The notes beneath the pieces were generated by a model. It ran no database searches. It was given only the letters and a program-made list of their open reading frames with translations, and had not been told where the DNA came from. A stretch of DNA of 43,773 nucleotides. Source: WRDS01 sp964492775. Lineage in GTDB: Bacteria > Actinomycetota > Coriobacteriia > Anaerosomatales > PHET01. Position numbers and translations under genes: made by a program. Below are positions 1 to 7,757 of the stretch, piece by piece. Every line of letters starts with the position of its first letter. Position 1 is the stretch's first letter. The stretch is taken from assembly GCA_964492775.1 (NCBI GenBank), contig CAZBLH010000016.1:1-43773 (forward strand), in the 5' to 3' direction.

Positions 1-1
1 G

Positions 2-1426
2 CCTGACAAGGCAATCGACCTGATCGACGAGTCCGCGAGCCGTCTGCGCATCGAGATCGACTCCATGCCGACCGAGATTGACGCGGTCGAGCGCAGGATC
101 ACGCAGATGCAGATCGAGGAGCAGGCGTTGATGAAGGAAGAGGACGAGGCGAGTGCCGAGCGACTCGAGGCGTTGCGTGCCGAGATGGCCGGACTCACCG
201 AGCAACTCTCTGGGCTGAAGGCCACGTGGATGATGGAGAAAGAGGTCATCGAGGGCACCCAGCGGATCAAGGCCGAACTCGATGAGGCGCGAACCGACGA
301 GGACCGCGCTACCCGAGAAGGCGACCTGCAGCGCGCCGCTGAGCTCCGCTACGGTCGCATCCCCGAGCTCGAGCGCAAGCTGGCCGAGGGAGAGCAGCGG
401 CTTTCCGAGCTCCAGGCCGAAGGGGCGATGCTCAAAGAAGAGGTCACCGAGGATGAGATCGCCGAGGTCGTCTCGGCATGGACGGGCGTACCTGTCGCCC
501 GCTTGATGCAGGGCGAGATGGCCAAGCTCGCGCGGCTCGAGGAGGTGCTCCACGAGCGGGTCATCGGTCAGGACGAGGCGGTCACCGCGGTCGCAGGGGC
601 GATCCGTCGCTCGCGCGCCGGGCTGTCAGACCCCGACAGGCCGATCGGAAGCTTCCTGTTCCTCGGCCCCACTGGCGTGGGCAAGACCGAACTCGCCAAG
701 ACTCTCGCGGCGTACCTGTTCGATGACGAGCGAGCCCTCGTGCGCATAGACATGTCCGAGTACATGGAGAAGTTTAGTGTCCAGCGCCTGATCGGCGCGC
801 CTCCGGGATACGTCGGGTACGAGGAGGGCGGACAGCTCACGGAAGCCGTGCGGCGTAGGCCGTACTCGGTGGTGCTGCTTGACGAGATCGAGAAGGCGCA
901 CGCTGACGTCTTCAACGTGCTGCTGCAGGTGCTCGACGATGGGCGCCTGACAGACGGCCAGGGACGCGTTGTCAGCTTCAAGAACGCGATCATTGTGATG
1001 ACGAGCAACGTTGGCTCTCAGTACATCCAGGCGTTCGCCGAGGGCGGAGCGGATGCTGCCGAGACCGATCGGATGCTCCAGGAGGCTCTGCGCGCCACGT
1101 TCCGGCCTGAGTTCCTCAACCGCATCGATGATGTCGTGACGTTCCACGCGCTCACGCTCGACCAGATTGCACGCATCGTCGAGCTGCAACTCGAGCAGGT
1201 CCGTGCCCGCCTGGCCGAGCGAAAGGTCATCCTTGAGCTCACGCCCGCCGCGGTCGAGCGCCTCTCACTCGACGGATTCGACCCGGTATTCGGGGCGCGG
1301 CCACTCAAGCGGTTGATCCAACGCGAGGTCGTCGACCGTGTCGCGAAGAAGATGATCGAAGGCGACATACACGAGGGCGACACGGTGACTATAGACGTGG
1401 ACGAAAACGGGTATGTCGCCTTATAG
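2..1426 (+). CDS. clpB: ATP-dependent chaperone ClpB, 3' part
   Basis: This is the C-terminal 474 residues of ClpB, the AAA+ disaggregase that works with DnaK to pull proteins out of aggregates in the cytoplasm. The frame is open from base 2, so the N domain and most of the first AAA+ module lie outside the window. Visible in order are the end of module 1 (PDKAIDLIDE), a long Glu/Arg/Lys-rich coiled-coil middle domain, and the second module. The second module has Walker A GPTGVGKTE, Walker B VVLLDEIEKAH, sensor 1 IIVMTSN and the sensor-2 region FGARPLKR. The gene stops at TAG 1424-1426 and an Hsp20 gene follows 49 bases later on the same strand, a sensible heat-shock pairing. The family call is very secure; only the missing 5' part limits the entry. 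Confidence 0.97.
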   Translation, partial: PDKAIDLIDESASRLRIEIDSMPTEIDAVERRITQMQIEEQALMKEEDEASAERLEALRAEMAGLTEQLSGLKATWMMEKEVIEGTQRIKAELDEARTDEDRATREGDLQRAAELRYGRIPELERKLAEGEQRLSELQAEGAMLKEEVTEDEIAEVVSAWTGVPVARLMQGEMAKLARLEEVLHERVIGQDEAVTAVAGAIRRSRAGLSDPDRPIGSFLFLGPTGVGKTELAKTLAAYLFDDERALVRIDMSEYMEKFSVQRLIGAPPGYVGYEEGGQLTEAVRRRPYSVVLLDEIEKAHADVFNVLLQVLDDGRLTDGQGRVVSFKNAIIVMTSNVGSQYIQAFAEGGADAAETDRMLQEALRATFRPEFLNRIDDVVTFHALTLDQIARIVELQLEQVRARLAERKVILELTPAAVERLSLDGFDPVFGARPLKRLIQREVVDRVAKKMIEGDIHEGDTVTIDVDENGYVAL

Positions 1427-1475
1427 GTGATGCGCGAGGCCAACGCGCGTAGCCGGTGTCTAGGAGGTGAGAGAG

Positions 1476-1997
1476 ATGGCCATTGTCAGATGGGATCCCT
1501 TCGGGGAAATGCTGCGGATGCAGCGGGATCTGGATCAGATCTTCTCCCGGATGGGCGTCTCGGAGGCGCGCTCGTCGCGGCTGGCGGAACAGGGCTGGAT
1601 GCCGAAGATCGACATCAAGCGTTCCGGCGACGATCTCGCGATCCACGCTGAGCTGCCGGGCGTCAAGCCCGAAGATGTGGACGTCGAAGTGACCGACGGC
1701 GTGCTGGTGCTCAAGGGCGAGCGTAAGCTTGAGGAGGAGCGCGAGGACGAGGGCTGGCTCGTACGCGAGTCCAGCTATGGCTCGTTCCAGCGTTCCATCA
1801 CGCTGCCCGAGAGCGTCGACCCCGCGACGATCGAAGCGACGTTTACTGACGGTGTGCTCGAGTTGCGCGTCCCGAAGGCGTTCGAGGAACTCAAGCCCTC
1901 GACGGTGAAGGTCGCCATCGGTGGCGGGTCCACGCCCGCGATCGAGGCGGAGTCCTCGGAAACCAAGGAGGAGTCCGAGCCTGCTGCAACTGACTGA
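1476..1997 (+). CDS. Hsp20/alpha-crystallin small heat shock protein
   Basis: A 173-residue ATP-independent holdase that binds unfolding proteins for later refolding by ClpB/DnaK. The N-terminus has the usual WDPFGEML motif. The alpha-crystallin domain runs from about residue 45 to 140 and contains AELPGVKPEDVDVEV, LVLKGERK, YGSFQRSITLP and the typical GVLELRVPK strand. The C-terminal tail is acidic and lacks an obvious IXI motif. The start is ATG 1476 because AGGAGG at 1462-1467 sits 8 bases upstream; a GTG at 1467 overlaps that site and is unlikely. It follows clpB at short range with no visible terminator between, so co-transcription is likely. A strong terminator follows at 2046. Confidence 0.95.
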   Translation: MAIVRWDPFGEMLRMQRDLDQIFSRMGVSEARSSRLAEQGWMPKIDIKRSGDDLAIHAELPGVKPEDVDVEVTDGVLVLKGERKLEEEREDEGWLVRESSYGSFQRSITLPESVDPATIEATFTDGVLELRVPKAFEELKPSTVKVAIGGGSTPAIEAESSETKEESEPAATD

Positions 1998-2045
1998 TGT
2001 TCGGCCGGGGCGTTCGCAGCCGTCCCGGTGAACCCCTCCCCCGCG

Positions 2046-2075
2046 AAAGGCCCGCCCCTCCAGGCGGGCCTTTCT
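2046..2075 (+). terminator. Rho-independent terminator after clpB-hsp20
   Basis: A perfect 11-bp stem, AAAGGCCCGCC (2046-2056) and GGCGGGCCTTT (2063-2073), closes a 6-base loop. The descending arm ends in T residues. It lies 48 bases after the Hsp20 stop and before the MFS gene on the same strand. Confidence 0.88.
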
Positions 2076-2120
2076 GCCGTTGGCGGTCGAATCCCGACCG
2101 TTCCCCAGCCGCTCACCGTC

Positions 2121-2147
2121 GCATGTTTCCGCTGACAGGAAGCATGC
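2121..2147. repeat. Inverted repeat upstream of the MFS transporter
   Basis: Two 10-base arms, GCATGTTTCC (2121-2130) and GGAAGCATGC (2138-2147), are complementary except for one G-T pair and flank 7 bases. The right arm continues into a further palindrome, GAAGCATGCTTC (2139-2150). It sits 107 bases before the transporter start and no T tract follows, so an operator is more likely than a terminator. This is inference from position only. Confidence 0.45.
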
Positions 2148-2253
2148 TTCTCCACCCGCACAGTGCGAGGAGATAATCCGACCACACGGGAGTGGCGGTG
2201 CAGCCGCCGTCCCGCCGATCGCGGATCGTGGTCGTATATTACGGAGGTGTGTC

Positions 2254-3531
2254 ATGTCGCGGACTTCCCCGACGCGCGGGTGGATCGTCACCCTCGCTGG
2301 ATTGGGTATCAACCTCGCCCTTGGCGTGCTGTATACTTGGAGCGTCATCGCCAAGACCCTGTCCAAGCCGGTCGCGGAAGGCGGATGGGGGTGGACTTCT
2401 GGCCAGGCAAGCCTGCCCTACGCCGTAGCCGTCGGCGTGTTCGCGCTCTCGATGGTATTCGCCGGGCGCATGCAAGACCGTCTGGGCCCGCGCCTCGTCG
2501 CGACGGCCGGTGGAGCTCTCTGCGGACTCGGCATGATCGTCGCGAGTCTGGCCACGCCGTCGACCACGTTCCCCATCACCGTCGGCTTCGGGTGCATGAC
2601 CGGACTTGGCATCGGCCTCGGCTACGCGTCAGCAACTCCAGCAGCGATCAAGTGGTTCCCGCCCGCACGCAAGGGCTTCATCACGGGGCTCGTGGTCGCA
2701 GGCTTCGGTCTCGCGAGCGTTTACACCGCCCCGCTCACCTCGTACCTCCTCTCCAGCCAGGGTGTCTCGGGGACGTTCCGCACGCTTGGCATAGCGTTCC
2801 TGATCGCCACGGTCCTGCTGGCGCAGCTCCTCGTGAACCCGCCGGTCGGCTACACGCCCGCAGGGTCGGCCGCTAAGAGCGGTGCCGTGGCCAGCGCGGC
2901 TGCCGCGCCGAGAGAGTATGACTGGCGTGACATGGTGAAGACTCGCTCCTTCGCGTTTCTGTGGCTGATGTACGCCTTCTCGGCGTTTGCCGGCCTGATG
3001 ATCATCGGCCACATGGCCAAGATCGCCGCCGCCCAGCTCGTCGGCGTCGATCTCGGGTTCCTGCTCGTGGCGGTGCTCGCCATCGGCAACGCGCTCGGGC
3101 GGGTCGTGGCCGGCGCGGTCGCGGACCGGATCGGCGGAATTCGCACCATGTTCGCCGTGTTCGTCTTCCAAGCGGCCATGATGGGCGTCCTCGCTATCGC
3201 GGACAGCGTCGCGGTGCTCGTCTCGGTGGCTGCGGCGGTTGGCTTCTGCTACGGCGCCAACCTGTCGCTCTTCCCGTCCACGACCGCGGGATTCTTCGGC
3301 ACGAAGCATCTCGGTGTGAACTATGGCCTTGTCTTCACAGCATGGGGCATGGGTGGCGTGTTCGGCTCGATGCTGGCGGGCATGATCGTCGACCGAACTG
3401 GGTCTTACGGTCCCGCGTATGCCGTTGCCGCGACGCTATGCCTACTGGCCGCCGGCATCACCTTCGTCACTAAGGCGCCTGCAACGAGCCAGCGTATCGC
3501 CTTCGCCCCCGAACCCGAGGCGGCAGCCTAG
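2254..3531 (+). CDS. MFS transporter, OFA (oxalate/formate antiporter) family
   Basis: A 425-residue integral membrane transporter with about 12 hydrophobic segments. The N-terminus GINLALGVLYTWSVIAKTL and the loop AGRMQDRLGPR between segments 2 and 3 are hallmarks of the OFA subfamily, whose characterised members exchange organic anions such as oxalate and formate. Many family members have unknown substrates, so substrate cannot be read from the sequence. The start is ATG 2254, with GGAGG at 2243-2247 six bases upstream; earlier in-frame starts lack such a site. The gene stands alone between a terminator at 2046 and a convergent hairpin at 3543. An inverted repeat upstream (2121-2147) may be its operator. 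Confidence 0.9.
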   Translation: MSRTSPTRGWIVTLAGLGINLALGVLYTWSVIAKTLSKPVAEGGWGWTSGQASLPYAVAVGVFALSMVFAGRMQDRLGPRLVATAGGALCGLGMIVASLATPSTTFPITVGFGCMTGLGIGLGYASATPAAIKWFPPARKGFITGLVVAGFGLASVYTAPLTSYLLSSQGVSGTFRTLGIAFLIATVLLAQLLVNPPVGYTPAGSAAKSGAVASAAAAPREYDWRDMVKTRSFAFLWLMYAFSAFAGLMIIGHMAKIAAAQLVGVDLGFLLVAVLAIGNALGRVVAGAVADRIGGIRTMFAVFVFQAAMMGVLAIADSVAVLVSVAAAVGFCYGANLSLFPSTTAGFFGTKHLGVNYGLVFTAWGMGGVFGSMLAGMIVDRTGSYGPAYAVAATLCLLAAGITFVTKAPATSQRIAFAPEPEAAA

Positions 3532-3542
3532 TCGCACAGCTC

Positions 3543-3580
3543 GACCGGACCGTCTACTCCGCGGCGGTCCGGTCGGCTTT
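3543..3580. terminator. Convergent terminator between MFS and flavin reductase genes
   Basis: The 10-bp arms GACCGGACCG (3543-3552) and CGGTCCGGTC (3565-3574) are perfectly complementary around a 12-base loop. A short T-containing tail follows on the plus strand. The TAG stop of the minus-strand gene (3554-3556) falls inside the loop, so the element could end transcription from both sides. Confidence 0.65.
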
Positions 3581-4138
3581 GCCTATCTCGAACGCGTCGG
3601 CGACCTTCTCGCCGAGACGCCGGTACTCACGGGATCCCGGGATGTATACCAGGGGGTCGAGTCGGCCAACGTCGATGAGATCGCTGTCGGGATCGGCCAT
3701 GAGTTCGGCGTCAGCGTGCGTCTCGACCACCTCGCCGAGCAGGACTCGGTAGGACCCGACCACGACCTCCTCGGAAAGCCTGCACTCGAGGTTGACGGGG
3801 CACTCGGCGATGATCGGCGCCTCGACGACGGCGCTCGGCTCAAGCGTCATCCCCGTGTCGGCGAACTTGTCGGTGCCGCGCCCCGACACCAGTCCGCAGT
3901 AGTCTACTTGCTTGGCCAGTGACGCCGGCGGGATGTTGACCGTGAAGCTGTTCGAGGACCGGATTAGCTCAAGCGTGTTGCGGGACTCGCGGATGCCGAG
4001 CGCCACGGTTGGTGGGGTCGAGGAGACGATGTTGATCCACGCGACAGCAAGCACGCCCGCGTCATCCATGCTGCCGCCCACGACAAGCGTGCACGGCATC
4101 GGGTACAGCCGCTCATTCGGCCCAAGACGTCTCTTCAT
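3554..4138 (-). CDS. Flavin reductase-like (flavoredoxin type) FMN-binding protein
   Basis: A 194-residue cytoplasmic protein of the split-barrel flavin reductase-like family, which bind FMN and move electrons between NAD(P)H or ferredoxin and flavin or other acceptors. Family features seen are LYPMPCTLVVGG near the N-terminus, the WINIVSSTPPTVALGIR stretch with the flavin-contacting S-x-P-P, the NSFTVNIP segment, and HADAELM and LVYIPGSREY toward the C-terminus. The start is ATG 4138, with purine-rich GGGGGA about 8 bases upstream. A minus-strand ATGATA/TATCAT at 4183-4188 could be its -10 box. It is a single gene convergent with the MFS transporter and divergent from the met operon. The partner enzyme is unknown. 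Confidence 0.85.
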   Translation of the reverse strand: MKRRLGPNERLYPMPCTLVVGGSMDDAGVLAVAWINIVSSTPPTVALGIRESRNTLELIRSSNSFTVNIPPASLAKQVDYCGLVSGRGTDKFADTGMTLEPSAVVEAPIIAECPVNLECRLSEEVVVGSYRVLLGEVVETHADAELMADPDSDLIDVGRLDPLVYIPGSREYRRLGEKVADAFEIGKADRTAAE

Positions 4139-4266
4139 GGTGGACGATCCCCCGTTCCTTTGCCGGTTTCGTAGACAGCCAGATGATACCCGCTGACATC
4201 TGCGTCGCAGGCACCATCCAAATGCGGCACTGGGCGGGCCGCGGGCTCGACCGCACCGTCTGTGAC

Positions 4267-4296
4267 TTGACGCGCCGAGCGTGCGTCAAATAGGCT
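4267..4296 (+). promoter_or_regulatory. Promoter of the metYXW operon with embedded inverted repeat
   Basis: A -35 box TTGACG (4267-4272) is 18 bases from a -10 box TAGGCT (4291-4296), predicting a transcript start near 4303. The spacer is filled by an inverted repeat, TTGACGC (4267-4273) and GCGTCAA (4283-4289) around 9 bases, so a repressor bound there would cover the -35 box. The predicted 5' leader is about 210 bases and contains a Met-rich reading frame. The TTGACN-N18-TANNNT architecture recurs at 12111 and 19650. Confidence 0.65.
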
Positions 4297-4359
4297 ATCC
4301 GGTACCTCTGGGGCGATCCTGCCCTGTTGCGCAACGGAAGGAGGTGCGAGAGAGCTATC

Positions 4360-4461
4360 ATGTTGCCTTTGGCTTTCGTGATGGAGATGGACATGATGAT
4401 GACCCGGCCCGGGTCTATCGGCGCATGCGCCGGACTCGGGCGGCCCTCGTTCGGCCGCTAG
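4360..4461 (+). CDS. Putative Met-rich leader peptide of the metYXW operon
   Basis: A 33-codon frame from ATG 4360 to TAG 4459-4461, starting MLPLAFVMEMDMMMTRPG. Six of the first 14 residues are Met, including three in a row at codons 12-14 (4393-4401). The following bases can form competing hairpins. Such runs of the end-product amino acid upstream of its biosynthetic genes are the signature of ribosome-mediated attenuation. AAGGAGG at 4338-4344 is a strong Shine-Dalgarno match but 15 bases from the ATG, longer than ideal; a weaker GAGAG lies closer. The product would be a regulatory peptide with no role of its own. Translation is unproven. Confidence 0.5.
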   Translation: MLPLAFVMEMDMMMTRPGSIGACAGLGRPSFGR

Positions 4462-4467
4462 TAGCGG
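4402..4467 (+). promoter_or_regulatory. Attenuator-like alternative hairpins before metY
   Basis: Overlapping stems directly follow the Met codons. ACCCG (4402-4406) pairs with CGGGT (4410-4414). CCCGGGTC (4408-4415) pairs with GACTCGGG (4433-4440), enclosing the inner stem CGGCGC/GCGCCG (4419-4432). GCGGCC (4440-4445) pairs with GGCCGC (4453-4458). CCGCT (4455-4459) pairs with AGCGG (4463-4467). Several are mutually exclusive. No clear T tract follows, so control could be by Rho-dependent termination or by access to the metY ribosome site rather than an intrinsic terminator. Confidence 0.4.
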
Positions 4468-4513
4468 TCGTAGTCACCCTTCAATCATCCACGAAAGTGA
4501 AAAGGAGCCTGAC

Positions 4514-5815
4514 ATGAGCTCGAACGCACCCGGATTCGACACCCGTTCCGTGCATGCCGGCGCCACCGCCGATCCCACCACCGGTTCTCGCGCCGTTCCG
4601 ATCTACCAGACTGTCGCCTACAACTTCAAGTCGGCCGATCACGCCGCCAACCTCTTCGGCCTGCGCGAGTTCGGCAACATCTACTCGCGCATCATGAACC
4701 CGACGAACGACGTGCTCGAGCAGCGGCTTGCGAGCCTGCACGGCGGAACCACCGCGCTTGCTGTCGCCTCGGGCCACGCAGCCATCAACCTCACGTTCCT
4801 GAACCTAGCCGGAGCCGGCGACTCCATCGTGTCGTCCAACTCCCTCTACGGCGGGACGTGGAACATCTTCCTGCACACGTACAAGCGACTCGGCATCGTG
4901 GCACGCTTTGTCGACCCGACCGATGTCCAGGGATTCATCGATGCGAGTGACGACACCACCAAGGCGTGGTATGTGGAGACGATCGGCAATCCTCGGCTCG
5001 ACGTTCCGGACCTGCGCCGGCTGGCCGACGCGGGACGCGAGTTGGGCATCCCTTTGGTCGTCGACAACACGTTCGCCACGCCGTACCTTACCCGGCCCTC
5101 GGAGTACGGCGCCGCAGTTACGATCGAGTCGCTCACCAAGTGGATTGGAGGCCATGGCACCTCGATCGGCGGAGCGATCATCGACAACGGCAACTTCGAC
5201 TGGGGCTCGGGGCGTTTTCCGCAGTTCACCGAGGGTGATCCGAGCTATCACGGCCTCAAGTTCTGGGAGGTTTTCGGGGACTTCCCGGGGCTCGGAAACG
5301 TCGCCTTTGGAATCCGGGCGCGTGTGCAGCTACAGAGGGACCTGGGTGCGGCGCTGTCACCCTTCAACGCGCAGCAGTTTCTGCTCGGCCTTGAGACGCT
5401 CTCGCTGCGTGTGAGGCGTCACTCCGAGAATGCTATCGCGGTGGCGAAGTACCTTGAGGCGCACCCGAAGGTTGCGTGGGTGGTGTATCCGGGGCTCGAG
5501 AGCCATCCGACCAAGGGCAACGCCGACCAGTACCTGGACCGCGGCCTCTACGGCGGTGTGGTCGCTTTCGGCGTCAAGGGTGGCTACGACGCAGGCGTGG
5601 CGCTCATCGATGCGACCAAGCTCTTCAGCCACCTCGCTAACGTTGGCGACGCGAAGTCGCTCATCATCCATCCTGCATCGACGACCCACTCGCAGCTTTC
5701 TGCCGAGGAACTCGTCACCGCAGGAATCAGCCAGGACTTCATCCGCCTCTCGGTCGGCATCGAGGACATCGAGGACATCATCGCCGATCTTGAGCAGGCG
5801 CTAGAGGAGGCGTAG
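4514..5815 (+). CDS. metY: O-acetylhomoserine sulfhydrylase (MetY)
   Basis: A 433-residue PLP enzyme of the Cys/Met metabolism family that makes homocysteine from O-acetylhomoserine and sulfide. Evidence is the N-terminal FDTRSVHAG, the pattern YSRIMNPTNDVLEQRLASLHGG, and the PLP-lysine motif ESLTKWIGGHG with Lys209. The C-terminal SHLANVGDAKSLIIHPASTTHSQL is typical of MetY rather than MetB/MetZ, and the length of about 430 also fits MetY. The start is ATG 4514, with AAAGGAG at 4500-4506 upstream. metX and metW follow immediately, giving direct sulfhydrylation of acetylated homoserine in one operon. The leader at 4360-4467 suggests control by Met supply. Confidence 0.96.
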   Translation: MSSNAPGFDTRSVHAGATADPTTGSRAVPIYQTVAYNFKSADHAANLFGLREFGNIYSRIMNPTNDVLEQRLASLHGGTTALAVASGHAAINLTFLNLAGAGDSIVSSNSLYGGTWNIFLHTYKRLGIVARFVDPTDVQGFIDASDDTTKAWYVETIGNPRLDVPDLRRLADAGRELGIPLVVDNTFATPYLTRPSEYGAAVTIESLTKWIGGHGTSIGGAIIDNGNFDWGSGRFPQFTEGDPSYHGLKFWEVFGDFPGLGNVAFGIRARVQLQRDLGAALSPFNAQQFLLGLETLSLRVRRHSENAIAVAKYLEAHPKVAWVVYPGLESHPTKGNADQYLDRGLYGGVVAFGVKGGYDAGVALIDATKLFSHLANVGDAKSLIIHPASTTHSQLSAEELVTAGISQDFIRLSVGIEDIEDIIADLEQALEEA

Positions 5816-5819
5816 TCCG

Positions 5820-7091
5820 TTGAGCACGACGCTCGGGCCATGGGACGAGATCGGCAGTGTCGGTGTCGTCAGCAGGCGCATAGCCGTTCTCAAGCACGTG
5901 CAGCTCGTCTCGGGGCGCATGCTGCCGACCGTGGAGATCGCCTACGAGACCATGGGCGAGCTCGCGCCGTCCGGTGACAATGCCGTGCTTGTCTTCCACG
6001 CGCTGTCCGGCGACTCTCATGTCGCCGGATGGCGCGAGGAAGATGCACGCGCCGCCGGCTGGCACCCGGAGGATGGTCGGGACTGGTCGCCGAAGGATGC
6101 TTCTTTCGGTGACCCTGATGCCGCTCCGGCCACGCAGGTCCGGCCTGGGTGGTGGGACCCGTTCGTGGGGCCCGGCAAGGCGTTCGACACCGACCGGTAC
6201 TTCATCATCTGCGCGAACGTGCTCGGCGGGTGCTCGGGTTCGACCGGGCCGAGCAGCATAGACCCGGAAACCGGACGGCCCTACGGCCTCAGCTTCCCAA
6301 TCGTCACCATAGAGGACATGGTGGACGTTCAGGCCCGCCTGCTCGACGAGCTGGGGATTGATCGGCTGCTTGCGGTGGCCGGTGGATCGATGGGCGGGAT
6401 GCAGGCGCTCTGCTTCGCGAAGCGGTACCCGGAGCGCACTGCGGCATGCCTGGCGATCGCGACTACCTGGCGCCTGACTGCGCAGGCGATCGCCTTCAAC
6501 GAGGTGGGGCGCACCGCCATCCTCGGCGATGGAGCGTTCAGGGGCGGCGACTACTATGGGCACGGTGTCCCGAGGCAGGGCCTGGCCGTCGCCCGCATGA
6601 TCGGACACATCACCTACCTGTCCGACGAGTCGATGCGAGAGAAGTTCGGCCGGCGCTTGCGCGATCGCGAGCACCACGCATTCGACTTCGTGACCGAATT
6701 CGAGGTCGAGAGCTACCTCGCGTACCAAGGCAAGCGGTTCACCGAGCGCTTCGACGCGAACACATACCTGTACATGACCAAGGCGATGGACTACTTCGAC
6801 CTGAGCCGCAAGGCTGACAGCCTGGCCGAGGCGCTCGCGGGAACGCCCGTGCGCTACCTTGTGATGTCCTTCTCGAGCGACTGGCTCTTCCCGACGTACC
6901 AGTCCAAGACGCTGGTGGATGCGCTCAAGGCCGTGGGCGCCGAGGTCAGCTTCGCCGAGATCGTCTCACCGTACGGGCACGATGCGTTCCTGCTCGAACC
7001 CGAGGCGCAGTACTCCTTCATCGAGCCGTTTCTGGCGCGCGCTCTCGCCGAGCGGCGCGCCTCGTCCAGTGAGGGAGGTACTCCCCGATGA
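5820..7091 (+). CDS. metX: Homoserine O-acetyltransferase (MetX)
   Basis: A 423-residue alpha/beta-hydrolase fold enzyme that activates homoserine with acetyl-CoA, supplying MetY. The nucleophile elbow is GGSMGGMQ with Ser190. The late Asp lies in SSDWLFP and the His in PYGHDAFL, completing the triad. A segment of about 25 residues rich in Trp and Asp (around residues 75-100) is an insertion seen in some MetX lineages. The start is TTG 5820: AGAGGAGG at the end of metY is well spaced, and no ATG fits. It follows metY by 4 bases and overlaps metW by 4 bases (ATGA), so the three are translationally coupled. MetX proteins can use acetyl- or succinyl-CoA; the acetyl choice follows from the MetY partner. 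Confidence 0.95.
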   Translation: MSTTLGPWDEIGSVGVVSRRIAVLKHVQLVSGRMLPTVEIAYETMGELAPSGDNAVLVFHALSGDSHVAGWREEDARAAGWHPEDGRDWSPKDASFGDPDAAPATQVRPGWWDPFVGPGKAFDTDRYFIICANVLGGCSGSTGPSSIDPETGRPYGLSFPIVTIEDMVDVQARLLDELGIDRLLAVAGGSMGGMQALCFAKRYPERTAACLAIATTWRLTAQAIAFNEVGRTAILGDGAFRGGDYYGHGVPRQGLAVARMIGHITYLSDESMREKFGRRLRDREHHAFDFVTEFEVESYLAYQGKRFTERFDANTYLYMTKAMDYFDLSRKADSLAEALAGTPVRYLVMSFSSDWLFPTYQSKTLVDALKAVGAEVSFAEIVSPYGHDAFLLEPEAQYSFIEPFLARALAERRASSSEGGTPR

Positions 7092-7726
7092 GCCCCGTGG
7101 AACTGCTCCGCAGCGATCTGCGGTTGATCACGTCACTCGTGCCCGAGGGCAGCCGAGTGCTCGACCTGGGATGCGGCGACGGTTCTCTCATGGCGCACCT
7201 GCGGGATGAGCGGAACTGCGTGGTCCGGGGAGTAGAGCTCGACCACACCGACATCGCGGCGGCGATCTCGCAGGGGCTCTCGGTGATCGAGGCGGACCTC
7301 GATGAAGGGCTGTTGGGGTACCCGGATGCGAGCTTCGATGTGGTCGTCCTCTCGCAGACGCTGCAGGTCATGCGCCGTCCGGCGCTCGTGCTTCGCGAGA
7401 TGCTCAGGGTAGGGGAGCACGCGATCGTGTCCTTCCCGAACTTCGGCTACTGGCGAATCCGCGGGTTCCTGGCGCTCAAGGGCAGGATGCCGATCTCTCG
7501 CTCCATCCCCTTCAGCTGGCACGACACCCCCAACATCCACCACGCGACCATCAAGGACTTCCGCGAATTCGTCGCGGCGAACGGCGGCGAGATCGAGCGA
7601 GAGGTCGCGCTGCTCACCCAGGCATGGCACGGGCAGCGGATGCGTGAGGTCAGCGTGTGGCCGACCCTTCTGGCCGACACCGCCGTCGCAGTGGTGAGGC
7701 CAAAGAGAGCGCCTGCCAAAGGGTAG
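7088..7726 (+). CDS. metW: Methionine biosynthesis protein MetW
   Basis: A 212-residue class I SAM-binding fold protein that usually accompanies MetX and is needed for full MetX function in several bacteria. The SAM-binding glycine motif is VLDLGCGDGSL. The family signature follows with LSQTLQVMRRP, VSFPNFGYWRIR, GRMPIS and WHDTPNIHH. Its ATG overlaps the metX stop, TGA at 7089-7091. The gene completes the metYXW operon; the next gene, rsgA, appears to have its own leaderless promoter overlapping the intergenic space. Confidence 0.95.
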   Translation: MSPVELLRSDLRLITSLVPEGSRVLDLGCGDGSLMAHLRDERNCVVRGVELDHTDIAAAISQGLSVIEADLDEGLLGYPDASFDVVVLSQTLQVMRRPALVLREMLRVGEHAIVSFPNFGYWRIRGFLALKGRMPISRSIPFSWHDTPNIHHATIKDFREFVAANGGEIEREVALLTQAWHGQRMREVSVWPTLLADTAVAVVRPKRAPAKG

Positions 7727-7743
7727 GGAGTGCTGCACTCGGG

Positions 7744-7757
7744 TATCCTTGAGCCCA
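7744..7757 (+). promoter_or_regulatory. Leaderless-type promoter of rsgA
   Basis: The -10-like hexamer TATCCT (7744-7749) is followed by exactly 7 bases and then ATG 7757, so transcription would begin at or beside the start codon. No Shine-Dalgarno sequence precedes the ATG. The same TANNNT-N7-ATG layout occurs at 16187 and 32778. No good -35 is visible. Confidence 0.5.

Noticed and set aside
4303..4513. SAM riboswitch or T-box before metY
   Set aside because: I could not find a SAM-I/IV core or the T-box GGTGG element. The Met-codon leader explains the region better, though an automated Rfam scan was not possible.
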